From: Akkermansiaceae bacterium
Lineage (GTDB): Bacteria; Verrucomicrobiota; Verrucomicrobiia; Verrucomicrobiales; Akkermansiaceae
Direction of reading: 5' to 3'
Length of the DNA: 64,000 nucleotides
NCBI GenBank assembly: GCA_015061985.1
Contig: SUVN01000008.1
Location: 1 to 64,000 of the forward strand
The position numbers and the translations under genes were made by a program. Shown piece by piece: positions 18,121-29,185 of the stretch. The first letter of the stretch is position 1; each line of letters opens with the position of its first letter. Below the pieces are notes generated by a model. The model was given only the letters and a program-made list of their open reading frames with translations, was not told where the DNA came from and searched no databases.

Positions 18121-19107
18121 ATGAACGCATTAGCCACCTACATCCATCATCTGGATCCCATTCTTGTGGAAATACCCGGCACTCCGCTGGCACTTCGCTG
18201 GTACGGCCTGGCATACGTAGCCGGCTTCGTACTGGGATATCTGGTCCTGCTGCAGCTTTCCAAAAAGAAGCTGTACTGCGTGGAACCGGACAAGCTGGGT
18301 GACTTCATCACCGCCGTGTGCATTTTCGGTGTCCTGATGGGTGGTCGACTCGGCGAATTTTTCTTCTACTGGCTCCCGCGCGAGGGATGGAGCGGGCTGT
18401 GTGCCGACCCGTTTTGGGTACTGCGGGTATGGGAAGGCGGCATGGCCTCCCACGGCGGCATTCTGGCCGTCCTGCTGGTGGGGATATGGTATGCCCGGAA
18501 GCACAGGCACAGCATTCCGGCGTTGGTGGACGGGCTGGCTATCGTCGCCCCTATCGGCATCTGCTTCGGCCGCATCGCCAACTTCATCAACGGAGAGCTC
18601 TACGGCCGCATCACGACCGCTGATAATCCCATTGCCATGAAATTCCCCATGGAGATGGCCTCCCTCCCCCTCGAACAACAACTCGCCGCCGTTCAGGCCA
18701 TGGAACAAGCCGCCGGCGCCCCCCTGCCCCGCCAGGGATTCTATGATGCCATGCTGCAACTCTGCCGCGAGAACGAACCCGTGCGCGAAGCCCTGGGGCA
18801 ATTCCTCAACCCGCGCTATCCCTCCCAGCTCTTCGAGGCCGCAGGCGAGGGACTCATCATCTTCATCGTCCTCATGACCCTGCGTCTGAAATGGAAAGAA
18901 GCCCCTGCCGGCATTTTCTGCTCTCTGTTCTGTTTCCTGTATGCCGCCGCTCGCATCGGCTCCGAATGCTTCAAGGAACCGGATGCCGATGTCTGGCACG
19001 GTATCACCCAGGGACAGTACCTCTCTTTCGGCGTTATTCTGCTGGGTATTCTCTTCCTCATCCCCACCATCCGCAACTATAACGCGAAAAAATTGCAGAA
19101 AATTTAA
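18121..19107 (+). CDS. lgt: Prolipoprotein diacylglyceryl transferase
   Basis: LRWYGLAYVAGFVLGY, GGRLGEFFFY, GGMASHGGI, GRIANFINGELYGR, YPSQLFEA. ATG chosen at 18121. Confidence 0.95.
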   Translation: MNALATYIHHLDPILVEIPGTPLALRWYGLAYVAGFVLGYLVLLQLSKKKLYCVEPDKLGDFITAVCIFGVLMGGRLGEFFFYWLPREGWSGLCADPFWVLRVWEGGMASHGGILAVLLVGIWYARKHRHSIPALVDGLAIVAPIGICFGRIANFINGELYGRITTADNPIAMKFPMEMASLPLEQQLAAVQAMEQAAGAPLPRQGFYDAMLQLCRENEPVREALGQFLNPRYPSQLFEAAGEGLIIFIVLMTLRLKWKEAPAGIFCSLFCFLYAAARIGSECFKEPDADVWHGITQGQYLSFGVILLGILFLIPTIRNYNAKKLQKI

Positions 19108-19115
19108 AAAAAGAC

Positions 19116-19144
19116 TTGCAATAGCCGAAAAAATCGTGTAAAGT
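19116..19144 (+). promoter_or_regulatory. Sigma70-like promoter of the tRNA-Tyr/tRNA-Val unit
   Basis: TTGCAA-17 nt-TAAAGT upstream of tRNA-Tyr. Confidence 0.55.
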
Positions 19145-19181
19145 CTCGCCGCACGCCGCATCAGCGGCCTGCAAAACAAGT

Positions 19182-19264
19182 GGGTAGGTTCCCGAGCGGT
19201 CAAAGGGGGCAGACTGTAAATCTGCTAGCGTTTGCTTTCGATGGTTCGAATCCATCCCTGCCCA
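19182..19264 (+). tRNA. tRNA-Tyr (anticodon GTA)
   Basis: GGGTAGGTTCCCGAGCGGTCAAAGGGGGCAGACTGTAAATCTG...GGTTCGAATCCATCCCTGCCCA; long variable arm, class II. Confidence 0.95.
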
Positions 19265-19274
19265 TCCCACTAAT

Positions 19275-19347
19275 GCGGAGGTAGCTCAGTTGGTAGAGCA
19301 ACACCTTGACATGGTGGAGGTCGTAGGTTCGAGTCCTATCCCCCGTA
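19275..19347 (+). tRNA. tRNA-Val (anticodon GAC)
   Basis: GCGGAGGTAGCTCAGTTGGTAGAGCAACACCTTGACATGGTGGAGGTCGTAGGTTCGAGTCCTATCCCCCGTA; anticodon loop TTGACAT. Confidence 0.88.
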
Positions 19348-19363
19348 TCCTTTTTCCATTTCG

Positions 19364-19396
19364 CTCCCGGTTGCGCTGCAACCCGGGAGTTTTTTA
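19364..19396 (+). terminator. Terminator after tRNA-Tyr/Val
   Basis: CTCCCGGTTGC-gct-GCAACCCGGGAG hairpin then TTTTTTATT. Confidence 0.75.
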
Positions 19397-19419
19397 TTGA
19401 TACTTCGGCAAATTGACGA

Positions 19420-19448
19420 TTGACGATTGGTCATTTTTGCGCTAGAAT
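19420..19448 (+). promoter_or_regulatory. Sigma70-like promoter of fba
   Basis: TTGACG-17 nt-TAGAAT, 75 nt upstream of the fba start. Confidence 0.6.
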
Positions 19449-19523
19449 AACGCCCGTGCACGGTGCGCACCGCGCGTGCGCAACCAACAAATAATCTCAT
19501 ATTAACCAACAACATCAAGTACC

Positions 19524-20549
<1,026 letters not shown>

Positions 20550-20574
20550 TGCTGAGCTGAAAGTTACAAACTTC

Positions 20575-20612
20575 AGCGCGGCTGCCCTCCCGGGCAGCCG
20601 CGCTTTCTTTTT
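20575..20612 (+). terminator. fba terminator
   Basis: AGCGCGGCTGCCC-tccc-GGGCAGCCGCGCT followed by TTCTTTTTT. Confidence 0.85.
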
Positions 20613-20637
20613 TACATTTGATGCCAACAAACGAACT

Positions 20638-21690
20638 CTACCCTTTTCGACAGTGCCAGGCTACAAAAGAGCCCATGACGATGAAAGCTGTACCGAAGAT
20701 GGCGAGAATGAATGGAACAGCGTATTTCCCCCAGAAGGTGTTGGGTACGGCTTTCTCCGGATTATCCGGCAGGTAGATAAGCTCCACTTTTTCGCCTTTC
20801 TTCCAGGCCGGAGGGTTAGAACCCTGACTGTGTTTCACCCGGTATACCTGACCATCCTGTGCCGTAAAACGGAACACAGGGTGGTATGTGGAACCTCCTC
20901 TGCGCCCGCTGCTCCGTTCGAGCTTCAGGGAAACAACCTCGCCCTGCGCGGTGATGCCACCCTCCACTATCCGCTGGGAATCCACCGCCGCCACGGCGGA
21001 GCAAACCAGAACCCCCACCCCTACCAGAGCAAATACACACCCGAAAACCACCCCGACAACAGACTTGCCTTCGGAGGCTTTCTGAGCAGTAATTCCCGCC
21101 GGCTCTACCGGAGCCTGAGCCTCTGCCTCCACAAGGGAGTCCAGAATTTCCGTCACCTGCTGCACTTGGGGGATATTCAGGAAGCCCTGCGGAATCTGAC
21201 GGCTGCCGTTCTTACCGGGAACCACCCTGTAAGCAAAAATCAGGCTACCGCTGCCATCCGGCTCTGCCTCACGCGCTTTCACCATGCCGGGCAGCACGGG
21301 GTATGAGGTCAACTTTCGCTTGCCAAACCAGGCAGGCTCCAACACCAAAGCCAGCTGCGGCGTCAGCAGGTAAGCCGTGCGGCGCAGGCGGCGCAACTGC
21401 CGCCACGGAGTCAGTATCTGCCACAGAACGGCACAGAAAATCGGTATCACCACACAGGAAAGAAGAGATAGAAACACTCCGTCTGCCGGCCAATTACCCC
21501 CGAAAAAATTACAGAGAAACAGAAAAAGAACGCCCCCTGCCACCAGACCGCCAATCATAGGTACGACGGATTCCGCAGTCCAGAGCTTTGCCACCGGGCG
21601 GCCTGCCCAGAGGACGATTTTGTCACTACCCATGGCAGCTTCCACCTGTTCGCGCTCAGCGAGCGTCAAATCAGTATCAATCAGTTGCAT
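20638..21690 (-). CDS. DUF3592-like multi-pass membrane protein
   Basis: Several TMs; VEGGITAQGEVVSLKLERSSGRRGGSTYHPVFRFTAQDGQVYRVKHSQGSNPPAWKKGEKVELIYLPDNPEKAVP pattern typical of DUF3592. Confidence 0.7.
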   Translation of the reverse strand: MQLIDTDLTLAEREQVEAAMGSDKIVLWAGRPVAKLWTAESVVPMIGGLVAGGVLFLFLCNFFGGNWPADGVFLSLLSCVVIPIFCAVLWQILTPWRQLRRLRRTAYLLTPQLALVLEPAWFGKRKLTSYPVLPGMVKAREAEPDGSGSLIFAYRVVPGKNGSRQIPQGFLNIPQVQQVTEILDSLVEAEAQAPVEPAGITAQKASEGKSVVGVVFGCVFALVGVGVLVCSAVAAVDSQRIVEGGITAQGEVVSLKLERSSGRRGGSTYHPVFRFTAQDGQVYRVKHSQGSNPPAWKKGEKVELIYLPDNPEKAVPNTFWGKYAVPFILAIFGTAFIVMGSFVAWHCRKG

Positions 21691-21715
21691 AAGATAGTCG
21701 GATGGTTATTGATGT

Positions 21716-22597
21716 TCAGGGGAGTTCTCTGCGTATCGTCTCGCGGGCGGTCTTTCCTTCTTCCAGCCAGCGACGCACCCCCTCTTTATCCTGATTTTCC
21801 AGCAAGTCGATGAGGTAGTGCATATCCCGCACACAGTCCTGAAGCGTTTCGCGGATGGCCACGTCGTTTTCCCACAGGATGTCTGCCCACATGCCGACCG
21901 GGCCGGAACAGACTCGGGTCGTATCACGGAATCCGGAGGCGGCCAGACGCTGCAAGTCCTGCATCGGCACCGTGCCGGAGGCCGCACAGCGCGCCGTGAG
22001 TGCCGCCATGATATGCGGCATGTGAGAGATACGCGCCACAGTGTGGTCGTGATTTCGGGGGTCCATAAGGTATGTAGAGCATCCCAGCGCCTGCCAGAAA
22101 GCGGCCAGACGGTTTACTTCCGTCTCCGCAACGCCGTGGGGATTGGTCAGCGCCACCGTAGCCCCCTGCAAGAGGTCGGCATAGGCGCTTTCAATGCCGT
22201 TTTTCTCTGTGCCGGCCATGGGATGAGAACCGATGAAAATGCGGCGGCGGTCTGCCAGCAGCTCACCGGTGGTGCGGTGGACATAGGATTTCACGGAGCC
22301 GATATCCGTCACCACGGCGGTCTTGCTGATGCCGGGCAGCATGCGGCGTATCAAATCCTCAAACACGCCGATGGGGGTAGCCAGAATGATGAGATCCGCC
22401 CCCCGCGCTATCTCCACGGGGTTGGTTCCCGTGTGCGGGGTAATGCCCTGCTCCCGCGCAAATTCCAACGGCTGCTCCCGCCGAGCCCAGAGCCGCAGCT
22501 CTGCGTCCGGCATGCGCTCATGCACCGCCATGGCGATAGAACCGCCCAGCAGTCCCGGGCCGAATACGGCCACCGTCCTGAATGGGAGCTCCGGCAT
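21716..22597 (-). CDS. tyrA: Prephenate dehydrogenase
   Basis: Rossmann start VAVFGPGLLGGSIAMAVHE; TDIGSVKSYV; FIGSHPMAGTEKNGIESA; RISHMPHIMAAL. Confidence 0.88.
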   Translation of the reverse strand: MPELPFRTVAVFGPGLLGGSIAMAVHERMPDAELRLWARREQPLEFAREQGITPHTGTNPVEIARGADLIILATPIGVFEDLIRRMLPGISKTAVVTDIGSVKSYVHRTTGELLADRRRIFIGSHPMAGTEKNGIESAYADLLQGATVALTNPHGVAETEVNRLAAFWQALGCSTYLMDPRNHDHTVARISHMPHIMAALTARCAASGTVPMQDLQRLAASGFRDTTRVCSGPVGMWADILWENDVAIRETLQDCVRDMHYLIDLLENQDKEGVRRWLEEGKTARETIRRELP

Positions 22598-22600
22598 GAT

Positions 22601-23215
22601 TTACGGAACGTAGAAATGGAAATTGGTGCCGCGCACCTTCAGCTCCTTGCCGCTGGGGTATGGCTTGCCGTTCTTGTCCACCACACGGATGGTCTTGCTG
22701 GGATCCAGCGGATTGTACACGCGGGTGGGGTCACCCTCCACTCTGGTAGCCACGGGGATAGGCCCCTGGTTCGTGATGCTCTTCGGGTCTGTAGCCAGAC
22801 GCTGCGCCATGGAAGTGGGCGCGGCTGCAGAGGCAGGAGCCGCAGGCTTGGCCACCGTAGGAGTCAGCTTTCCATTGGCTCCGGAGGTAATAGTGGTGGA
22901 AACCGGGGTGGCAGGCTTCAGAGATGGGATGGTCGGTGTCACCGGGGCTGGAATGGAAGCCGCAGCAGGTGTCGCAGTAGGACGCGGTGCCGGAATCGGC
23001 GCGCCCGTGGACAAAGAAGAGGGAAGAGGAGTCAGACCGGGAGCGGCATTAACAGCCGGATTCGGGGTCGCCGGGGGAGTCACCACCCAGGTATCCGGAT
23101 ACTGCCGATTGGCCACCTCGCCGTAGGGCATGTCCGGAACGGTCGGTGTATAGTACACGCAAGAACTGAGAAGCACTCCGGCGGAAATCAGGGAAAGATG
23201 AGTGAATATGTTCAT
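22601..23215 (-). CDS. Proline/threonine-rich lipoprotein
   Basis: Lipobox ISAGVLLSSC; low-complexity Pro/Ala/Thr body. Confidence 0.65.
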   Translation of the reverse strand: MNIFTHLSLISAGVLLSSCVYYTPTVPDMPYGEVANRQYPDTWVVTPPATPNPAVNAAPGLTPLPSSLSTGAPIPAPRPTATPAAASIPAPVTPTIPSLKPATPVSTTITSGANGKLTPTVAKPAAPASAAAPTSMAQRLATDPKSITNQGPIPVATRVEGDPTRVYNPLDPSKTIRVVDKNGKPYPSGKELKVRGTNFHFYVP

Positions 23216-23289
23216 TAGTCAGGAAACGTGTATATTATCTGCTCTAAAATTAGTTCTAAACAGAAAAAAAGTCAACAGTAAAACACGCC

Positions 23290-23318
23290 TTGTAACCGAT
23301 TATTGCTTGAAATATAGG
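23290..23318 (+). promoter_or_regulatory. Candidate sigma70-like promoter of ispG
   Basis: TTGTAA-17 nt-TATAGG, 24 nt upstream of the ATG. Confidence 0.4.
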
Positions 23319-23341
23319 CTGAGGGGGAGTAAAGTGGGGGC

Positions 23342-25084
23342 ATGAGCACTCTTCATTGTCCGAGTTTGTATCAGTACACACGCAGAATAACCCGAGAGGT
23401 GACGGTGGGCAACGTGGGGCTGGGCGGCAGCAATCCCATCCGCATTCAGTCCATGCTGACCAGCGATACACTGGATACCGCCGGCTGTGTGCGCGAAGCA
23501 CTCGCCCTGGCCGATGCCGGATGCGAAATCATACGGCTGACCGCTCAGACCAAGGTCTACGCCGCCAATCTGGAGAACATTGCCCGCGAGCTGCGAGCCG
23601 CCGGGTGTCAGGTTCCGCTGGTGGCTGATATTCATTTCAAACCGGATGCTGCCATGGAGGCCGCCAAATGGGTGGAGAAAATCCGCGTAAACCCGGGCAA
23701 CTTCGTGGACAAGAAGAAGTTTGTGGAACGCGATTATACCGATTCCGAATACGAGGAGGAGCTGGAAAAAATCCGCAAGGCCTTCACCCCGCTGGTGCTG
23801 TTCTGCAAGGAACACGGGCGCGCCATGCGGCTGGGAGCCAACCACGGCTCTCTCTCCGACCGCATCCTGAACCGCTACGGCGACACCCCGGAAGGCATGG
23901 TGGAGAGCGCGCTGGAGTTTGCCCGCATTGCCCGCGAGCTGAATTACCACCAGCTGGTGTTCTCTATGAAGTCCTCCAATGTGAAGGTGATGATTCAGGC
24001 TTACCGCCTGCTGGTGAAGCGGCTGGCCGAATGCGGCAGCGACTGGAACTACCCCATCCATCTGGGCGTGACAGAGGCCGGCGAGGGCGAGGATGCCCGC
24101 ATCAAGAGCGCCACGGGTATCGGCTCCCTGCTGGCAGACGGCATTGGTGACACCCTGCGCGTCTCCCTCACGGAGGACCCGGTCTATGAGGTTGCCCCCG
24201 GCTTTGAACTGGCCGCCCCCTACCAACCCGGTATCATGAGTACACCCGCTCCCATACCCGCAGAAACGCCCCAGGCATTTGACCCCTTTGTCTACACCAA
24301 GCGCAAGGCAGAGGTCATTACGCGCGGCGGTGTCACCCTGGGGTGGAATGAACCGGTACGCGTGGTTCTCCCCGCCGCTGCCTGTCAGGCACTCGACCCG
24401 GCGCAGATGAAAGACTTCATGCCGGAAATCAGCGCAGAGGACTGCGCCGCTGTGGAGATTGACCCGCGTCAGGCAGCAGAAATCGCCCCCCTGCAGGATG
24501 CTCCCGCCACACTGGTCACGGTGAAGGACGGAGTGGATATGCCGGTGATGCAGGCGTTCCGCCTGCTGGCAGCGGTCATCCCCACCCGCCACAGCATCCT
24601 CTTGAAGGATACGCTCGGCGGTGCAGAAAGCCTCAGCGCCCCCATGGCAGGCGGTGTCAACATCGGTTCCCTGCTCTGCGACGGTATCGGCAATGCCGTT
24701 CTCATCCGCCGCGAGACAGACCCGGATAAAGCCGCCCGACTCGGCTTCAACATTCTTCAGGCGGCGGGCGTACGTCTCAGCAAGACCGAATACGTCTCCT
24801 GCCCGTCCTGCGGCCGCACGCATTACAACATCCAGGAAGCCGCCGCACGCATCCGCGAGGCTACCGGCCACCTCAAGGGGGTCAAAATCGCCATCATGGG
24901 CTGCATTGTCAACGGCCCCGGCGAAATGAGCGATGCCGACTTCGGCTACGTGGGCGGGGCGCCGAACAAGATTAACCTCTACGTGGGACACACACCGGTG
25001 GTGATGAATATCCCGCAGGAAGAAGCCGTGCAGCACCTGGTGCAGCTCATCAAAGACCACGGCCGCTGGGTAGACCCGGCATAA
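23342..25084 (+). CDS. ispG: 4-hydroxy-3-methylbut-2-en-1-yl diphosphate synthase, long (insert-containing) form
   Basis: TREVTVGNVGLGGSNPIRIQSMLTSDT; VSCPSCGRTHYNIQEAA...IAIMGCIVNGPGEMSDADFGYVGG; 580 aa. Confidence 0.95.
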   Translation: MSTLHCPSLYQYTRRITREVTVGNVGLGGSNPIRIQSMLTSDTLDTAGCVREALALADAGCEIIRLTAQTKVYAANLENIARELRAAGCQVPLVADIHFKPDAAMEAAKWVEKIRVNPGNFVDKKKFVERDYTDSEYEEELEKIRKAFTPLVLFCKEHGRAMRLGANHGSLSDRILNRYGDTPEGMVESALEFARIARELNYHQLVFSMKSSNVKVMIQAYRLLVKRLAECGSDWNYPIHLGVTEAGEGEDARIKSATGIGSLLADGIGDTLRVSLTEDPVYEVAPGFELAAPYQPGIMSTPAPIPAETPQAFDPFVYTKRKAEVITRGGVTLGWNEPVRVVLPAAACQALDPAQMKDFMPEISAEDCAAVEIDPRQAAEIAPLQDAPATLVTVKDGVDMPVMQAFRLLAAVIPTRHSILLKDTLGGAESLSAPMAGGVNIGSLLCDGIGNAVLIRRETDPDKAARLGFNILQAAGVRLSKTEYVSCPSCGRTHYNIQEAAARIREATGHLKGVKIAIMGCIVNGPGEMSDADFGYVGGAPNKINLYVGHTPVVMNIPQEEAVQHLVQLIKDHGRWVDPA

Positions 25085-25110
25085 GCCCCGGGCATCAGCA
25101 GAAAAAGATA

Positions 25111-25145
25111 TTGCCCCCTGCAATCCAAGCGACTGCAGGGGGCAA
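25111..25145. terminator. Terminator-like hairpin between convergent ispG and GT10 genes
   Basis: TTGCCCCCTGCA-11 nt-TGCAGGGGGCAA, 12 bp stem. Confidence 0.7.
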
Positions 25146-25163
25146 ATGCTTCATCAAATGACG

Positions 25164-26183
25164 TTAAGCCTTCCTGTTCTTCAGGAAAAGCTTGTAGCGC
25201 AGCAATTCCCACGCCTCCGTCAGCATATTGACGGGGTTGTAGCGCAAGACATGGCGACCGACTATCTTCTTACCCAAAACAGTATCACGAGGAATGCGGC
25301 CCTCACGCTCTGCGGCCTCGTGCTCATGAATGACGGACGCAACCTGATTATAGAAATTATACTTGGTCACCAACAGGTGCCGAGCCTCCTGTATCGCCGG
25401 CAAACGTTTCTCGTATTCATTATTTTCAATGGCTTCCTTAATGATACGCAAGGCCTCCTCCGGCTTATCCAGAGGTATAGGAATGAAGCTATCCGGCGGC
25501 AACACCTTGCCCAATTCCGGATCTCCGGCGTAAAATGTCAGGCATAGTGCCAGCAACGGATCCGTTATCTTATCGGTCCAATGCTTGGGGTGGATGTAGT
25601 TCTCTGAAGCAATATGATACTTGTAATCATTCAATGCCAGATATTTACCTTTCTTCGGCAAGGGTTTGACCCCCCAACCGAACCACTCAAGGTCGCTTAG
25701 ATTGTCGGCCAGATAACGTGTCAGACGGTATCGAGCACCATGAGCCGTATGCTCCATCTGCTTGGCAGAACAAACCGTGGATATCAATTTACTCTTGGGG
25801 TAATCCGGTTCGGAAAAAGCTTCCTGAAGGTCATACCCAGCAATCCAATGCAACACCCCCTTGCCCTGATGATGATTGCGGTGTGGCATCGTCTCCGGCA
25901 GATGGGTGGTTATCACATGACCAAACTGTCGAGTAAAACAGCGCGGATATATCTTAATGGACGGTGGCTCCTGGGAAACAAAAATCGTATGTGATGCCGG
26001 GCACGCCAACACTTCGGTCTCATTACGAACAGTACCTACGTTCCGATACTTCGGCATGTCATCATAGACCACCAGCCAGTCATACTCTGCACAATCAATA
26101 TCCGCAATAAACAAACAGCCATCCCTCTCAAACGTAAACTTTTCATCATTACGCCCGCAACCTATATATTTGACCCGAATCAT
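25164..26183 (-). CDS. Glycosyltransferase family 10-like (fucosyltransferase-like)
   Basis: C-terminal block YKYHIASENYIHPKHWTDKITDPLLALCLTFYAGDPELGKVLPPDSFIPI typical of GT10. Confidence 0.7.
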   Translation of the reverse strand: MIRVKYIGCGRNDEKFTFERDGCLFIADIDCAEYDWLVVYDDMPKYRNVGTVRNETEVLACPASHTIFVSQEPPSIKIYPRCFTRQFGHVITTHLPETMPHRNHHQGKGVLHWIAGYDLQEAFSEPDYPKSKLISTVCSAKQMEHTAHGARYRLTRYLADNLSDLEWFGWGVKPLPKKGKYLALNDYKYHIASENYIHPKHWTDKITDPLLALCLTFYAGDPELGKVLPPDSFIPIPLDKPEEALRIIKEAIENNEYEKRLPAIQEARHLLVTKYNFYNQVASVIHEHEAAEREGRIPRDTVLGKKIVGRHVLRYNPVNMLTEAWELLRYKLFLKNRKA

Positions 26184-26192
26184 TACAGTAGT

Positions 26193-27131
26193 TTATTTGA
26201 ACTGAGAACGAATATAGGGCAACAATGCCTCCCACACTTCATCAACGGAAATCAAATCAATCGCTCCGGGGGAAATGATATTGAATGTCTTTTCTCCCTT
26301 AAGCGAGCAAGGCTTCTTGCGGGCGGCAAACAAACCAATCAACGGAGAAGCCGTGTGGGAAGCCATGTGGGACGGCCCGGTATCATTTCCGACTGAAGCA
26401 AGTGCCAGGCGTGCCAAATCAGGAATATCCTCAATACCGGTCTTCCCCAACAGATTAAGCACCATGGGAGACGCAGCCGCTACACGATTCACCTCCGCCG
26501 CTTCTGCCTTGGTTCCAATCACCACCGTGTGAATTCCCTTTGCAGCCAAACGTTTTGCCAGAGCAGAATAACTATCTGCCGGCCAACGCTTGTGCGGATG
26601 CGTCGGAGAGCAACCGGGAATCATCAGGACATATGGATGAGGGAGTAATTTCAACAACTCCGGATTGGCCTTCATAAACTCCAGATGACCGCGTTCCACC
26701 GGTTCCTTCTCCACTACACGCCGCTCCACCTTCCCCGGCAGCCCGCAACAACGCGGTATCACCTTCCGTTCGTCCCACTCACGCGTATCTATCCAACGGA
26801 CGGGCTTGCGACACAAAAACCTGAAAACAGAGAAATATCTTGAGCGGGTTCTGGGCACACTCTGCAAGTCGTATACACAATCGAAATCACCGGCCTTTAC
26901 CTCTTTGCATATGCGGTACTTATCTGCCAGATTCCAGTAACTCTTGCGATTGTCTACAATGTAGGAATCAAACATGCCCATGCAACGGGCAATTCGGACA
27001 TAGAGACTTCCCGTCATCAATGTAAAAGTGGCATTGGGGTGCAACTTCTTAATCCAGAACATTCTGCTTACCGACAGAATGAAATCACCCAGAGCCCCCA
27101 ACTTGATGACCAGTATACGTTCCTTTTTCAT
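26193..27131 (-). CDS. Glycosyltransferase family 9 (heptosyltransferase-like)
   Basis: ILVIKLGALGDFILSVSRMFWIKKLHP; PGCSPTHPHKRWPADSYSALAKRL; SVGNDTGPSHMASHTASPLIGLFA. Confidence 0.85.
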   Translation of the reverse strand: MKKERILVIKLGALGDFILSVSRMFWIKKLHPNATFTLMTGSLYVRIARCMGMFDSYIVDNRKSYWNLADKYRICKEVKAGDFDCVYDLQSVPRTRSRYFSVFRFLCRKPVRWIDTREWDERKVIPRCCGLPGKVERRVVEKEPVERGHLEFMKANPELLKLLPHPYVLMIPGCSPTHPHKRWPADSYSALAKRLAAKGIHTVVIGTKAEAAEVNRVAAASPMVLNLLGKTGIEDIPDLARLALASVGNDTGPSHMASHTASPLIGLFAARKKPCSLKGEKTFNIISPGAIDLISVDEVWEALLPYIRSQFK

Positions 27132-27147
27132 CACCGAATCTCCGAAA

Positions 27148-27717
27148 TTATGAACACACAATCTTTTCCACCAATTCACACACCAGATGGCCGGAAGTTA
27201 TATGCATTTCCTGAATGTGATTGGTAACGGATGCCGGCACGGCAAGGCATATATCCGCTTTCTGCAGCATCGCACCACCACCGGCTCCGGTAAATGCCAC
27301 GGTAGTAATTCCCATGGTCGCAGCCTGCTCAAACGCCTTGAGCACATTCTTACTGTTACCACTGGTAGAAAGGCCAATCAACACGTCGCCCGTTCTGCCT
27401 AGGCCTTCAACCTGTCTGCGAAACACATCGTCATACCCGTAATCATTTCCGATGGCGGTCAAGATGGAGGTATCAACCGTCAGTGCAACGGAATTGAGAG
27501 CCTTGCGTTCCATTTTATACCGTCCAACTAACTCGGCCGCCAGATGCTGAGAATCCGCCGCTGAACCACCGTTACCACAAAACATAATCTTACCGCCATT
27601 CTTTAGTGAATGTGCGCAGCAATCAGCAATCTGTTCAATGATGGAGGCCTGCTTTGCCAGCTCTCCCATATATGAAGCTACAGCAGCCAACTCTGACTGT
27701 ATCCATTCCTTACTCAT
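27148..27717 (-). CDS. gmhA: D-sedoheptulose-7-phosphate isomerase
   Basis: SIS domain; [64 protein letters not shown]. Confidence 0.92.
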   Translation of the reverse strand: MSKEWIQSELAAVASYMGELAKQASIIEQIADCCAHSLKNGGKIMFCGNGGSAADSQHLAAELVGRYKMERKALNSVALTVDTSILTAIGNDYGYDDVFRRQVEGLGRTGDVLIGLSTSGNSKNVLKAFEQAATMGITTVAFTGAGGGAMLQKADICLAVPASVTNHIQEMHITSGHLVCELVEKIVCS

Positions 27718-27718
27718 A

Positions 27719-29185
27719 CTATTTTCCTAATTTTTCTATTATTCCGGTTGTGGAGCATCCCTCCACCCGCGGCAAGATGACCGCCTGACCGCCGTAGGAT
27801 TCCACAAAGCGGCCGCTGCGCCAGTTATCCATGGCGTAACCTTCCTTGGCAATGACATCGGGCCGCAGCTTTTCCAACAGCGGCAACGGCGAATCCTCGT
27901 CAAAAACTATCACATAATCCACCGATGCAAGGGCGGTCACCATCGTGGCGCGGTCGGTCTGGTTGTTAATCGGGCGGCTCGGTCCTTTGAGACGACGTAT
28001 GGATTCATCGCTGTTCAAGCCTACAAAAAGAACGTCGCACAAAGCCCGAGCCTTGGCAAATGATTGGATGTGACCGGGATGAAGGATATCAAAACAACCG
28101 TTGGTAAAGCCAACGAGCTTACCCTGCGCCTTCAGAGATTCAGCAATCTCAACGGCTTCCTTCAAGGTAACCACACCGGCTTCCTTCCGCAAGGATAATT
28201 TTTCCTTGAGTTCGCGACAGGTCACACAGGCAGTACCGAACTTGGACACCACCACGCCTGCTGCGGCATTGGCAATGCGCATGCATTTATCGAAGTCCGC
28301 GCCCGTAGCCATGGCAGCACCAAGCGTGGCAAGCGTCGTATCACCCGCCCCCACCACATCATACACATCGCGAGCTTCCGTGGGAATCCAACGATGATTC
28401 TTCTCGGAAGCGGATGGGATGTAAATCATGCCGTGTTCACTCAGGGTCACCAACAGATTCTCCACCTCATACTTCCCGCACAGCGCACGCCCGGCAGCAG
28501 ACAACTCGGCAGCAAAATCTGGTGATTTAGCATCAAATGTACGCCCAACAGCACCGGAAAATTCTTTCAGATTGGGCTTCACCAAAGTCACACCGCGATA
28601 AATGGTATAATCAAAGCGCTTGGGATCCACAATCACCGGTTTGCCATATTGACGGCACAACTTAACGACGGCAGGCGTAAAACGCTCATCAAAAAGCCCT
28701 TTACCGTAATCCGACAGCAAGACCAAATCCACTTTCTGCACCAGATTTTCCACCTGTTCCAGCATCTCAGAAAGTTCTTCATCAGCTATATGCAGCGGCA
28801 TTTCACGATCCACGCGCAGCAGATGATGCCCCCCCGCCACATAACGAGTCTTGATGGTGGTAATATAATCCGTTATATTCTGAAGATAAACATTCTCCAA
28901 CCCCAACCCGTTTAAATAATCACGAACCTTCTGTGCGTTCTCATCCTGCCCCACGGCACCCAGAAAACTGGTACGACAGGACAGCGAGCGGAGATTGGCC
29001 ACCACATTACCGGCACCACCCAGCGTCATCTTTTCCGTTCTTTCGCGAATCACGGGAACAGGTGCCTCCGGCGAAATACGAGAAACTTTTCCATACACAA
29101 ACTGATCCAGCATCACATCACCAATACACAAAATATGGCAACTGCTGAACTGATCGATTATTGCAGAGAGATTAGAGGAGGACAT
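27719..29185 (-). CDS. hldE: Bifunctional heptose 7-phosphate kinase / heptose 1-phosphate adenylyltransferase
   Basis: Ribokinase-fold N-term ([37 protein letters not shown]) and nucleotidyltransferase C-term ([16 protein letters not shown]). Start placed at MSSSNLS. Confidence 0.92.
   Translation of the reverse strand: MSSSNLSAIIDQFSSCHILCIGDVMLDQFVYGKVSRISPEAPVPVIRERTEKMTLGGAGNVVANLRSLSCRTSFLGAVGQDENAQKVRDYLNGLGLENVYLQNITDYITTIKTRYVAGGHHLLRVDREMPLHIADEELSEMLEQVENLVQKVDLVLLSDYGKGLFDERFTPAVVKLCRQYGKPVIVDPKRFDYTIYRGVTLVKPNLKEFSGAVGRTFDAKSPDFAAELSAAGRALCGKYEVENLLVTLSEHGMIYIPSASEKNHRWIPTEARDVYDVVGAGDTTLATLGAAMATGADFDKCMRIANAAAGVVVSKFGTACVTCRELKEKLSLRKEAGVVTLKEAVEIAESLKAQGKLVGFTNGCFDILHPGHIQSFAKARALCDVLFVGLNSDESIRRLKGPSRPINNQTDRATMVTALASVDYVIVFDEDSPLPLLEKLRPDVIAKEGYAMDNWRSGRFVESYGGQAVILPRVEGCSTTGIIEKLGK

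Noticed and set aside
23300-25123. 607-aa minus-strand ORF
   Set aside because: Antisense to ispG, whose motifs are unambiguous.
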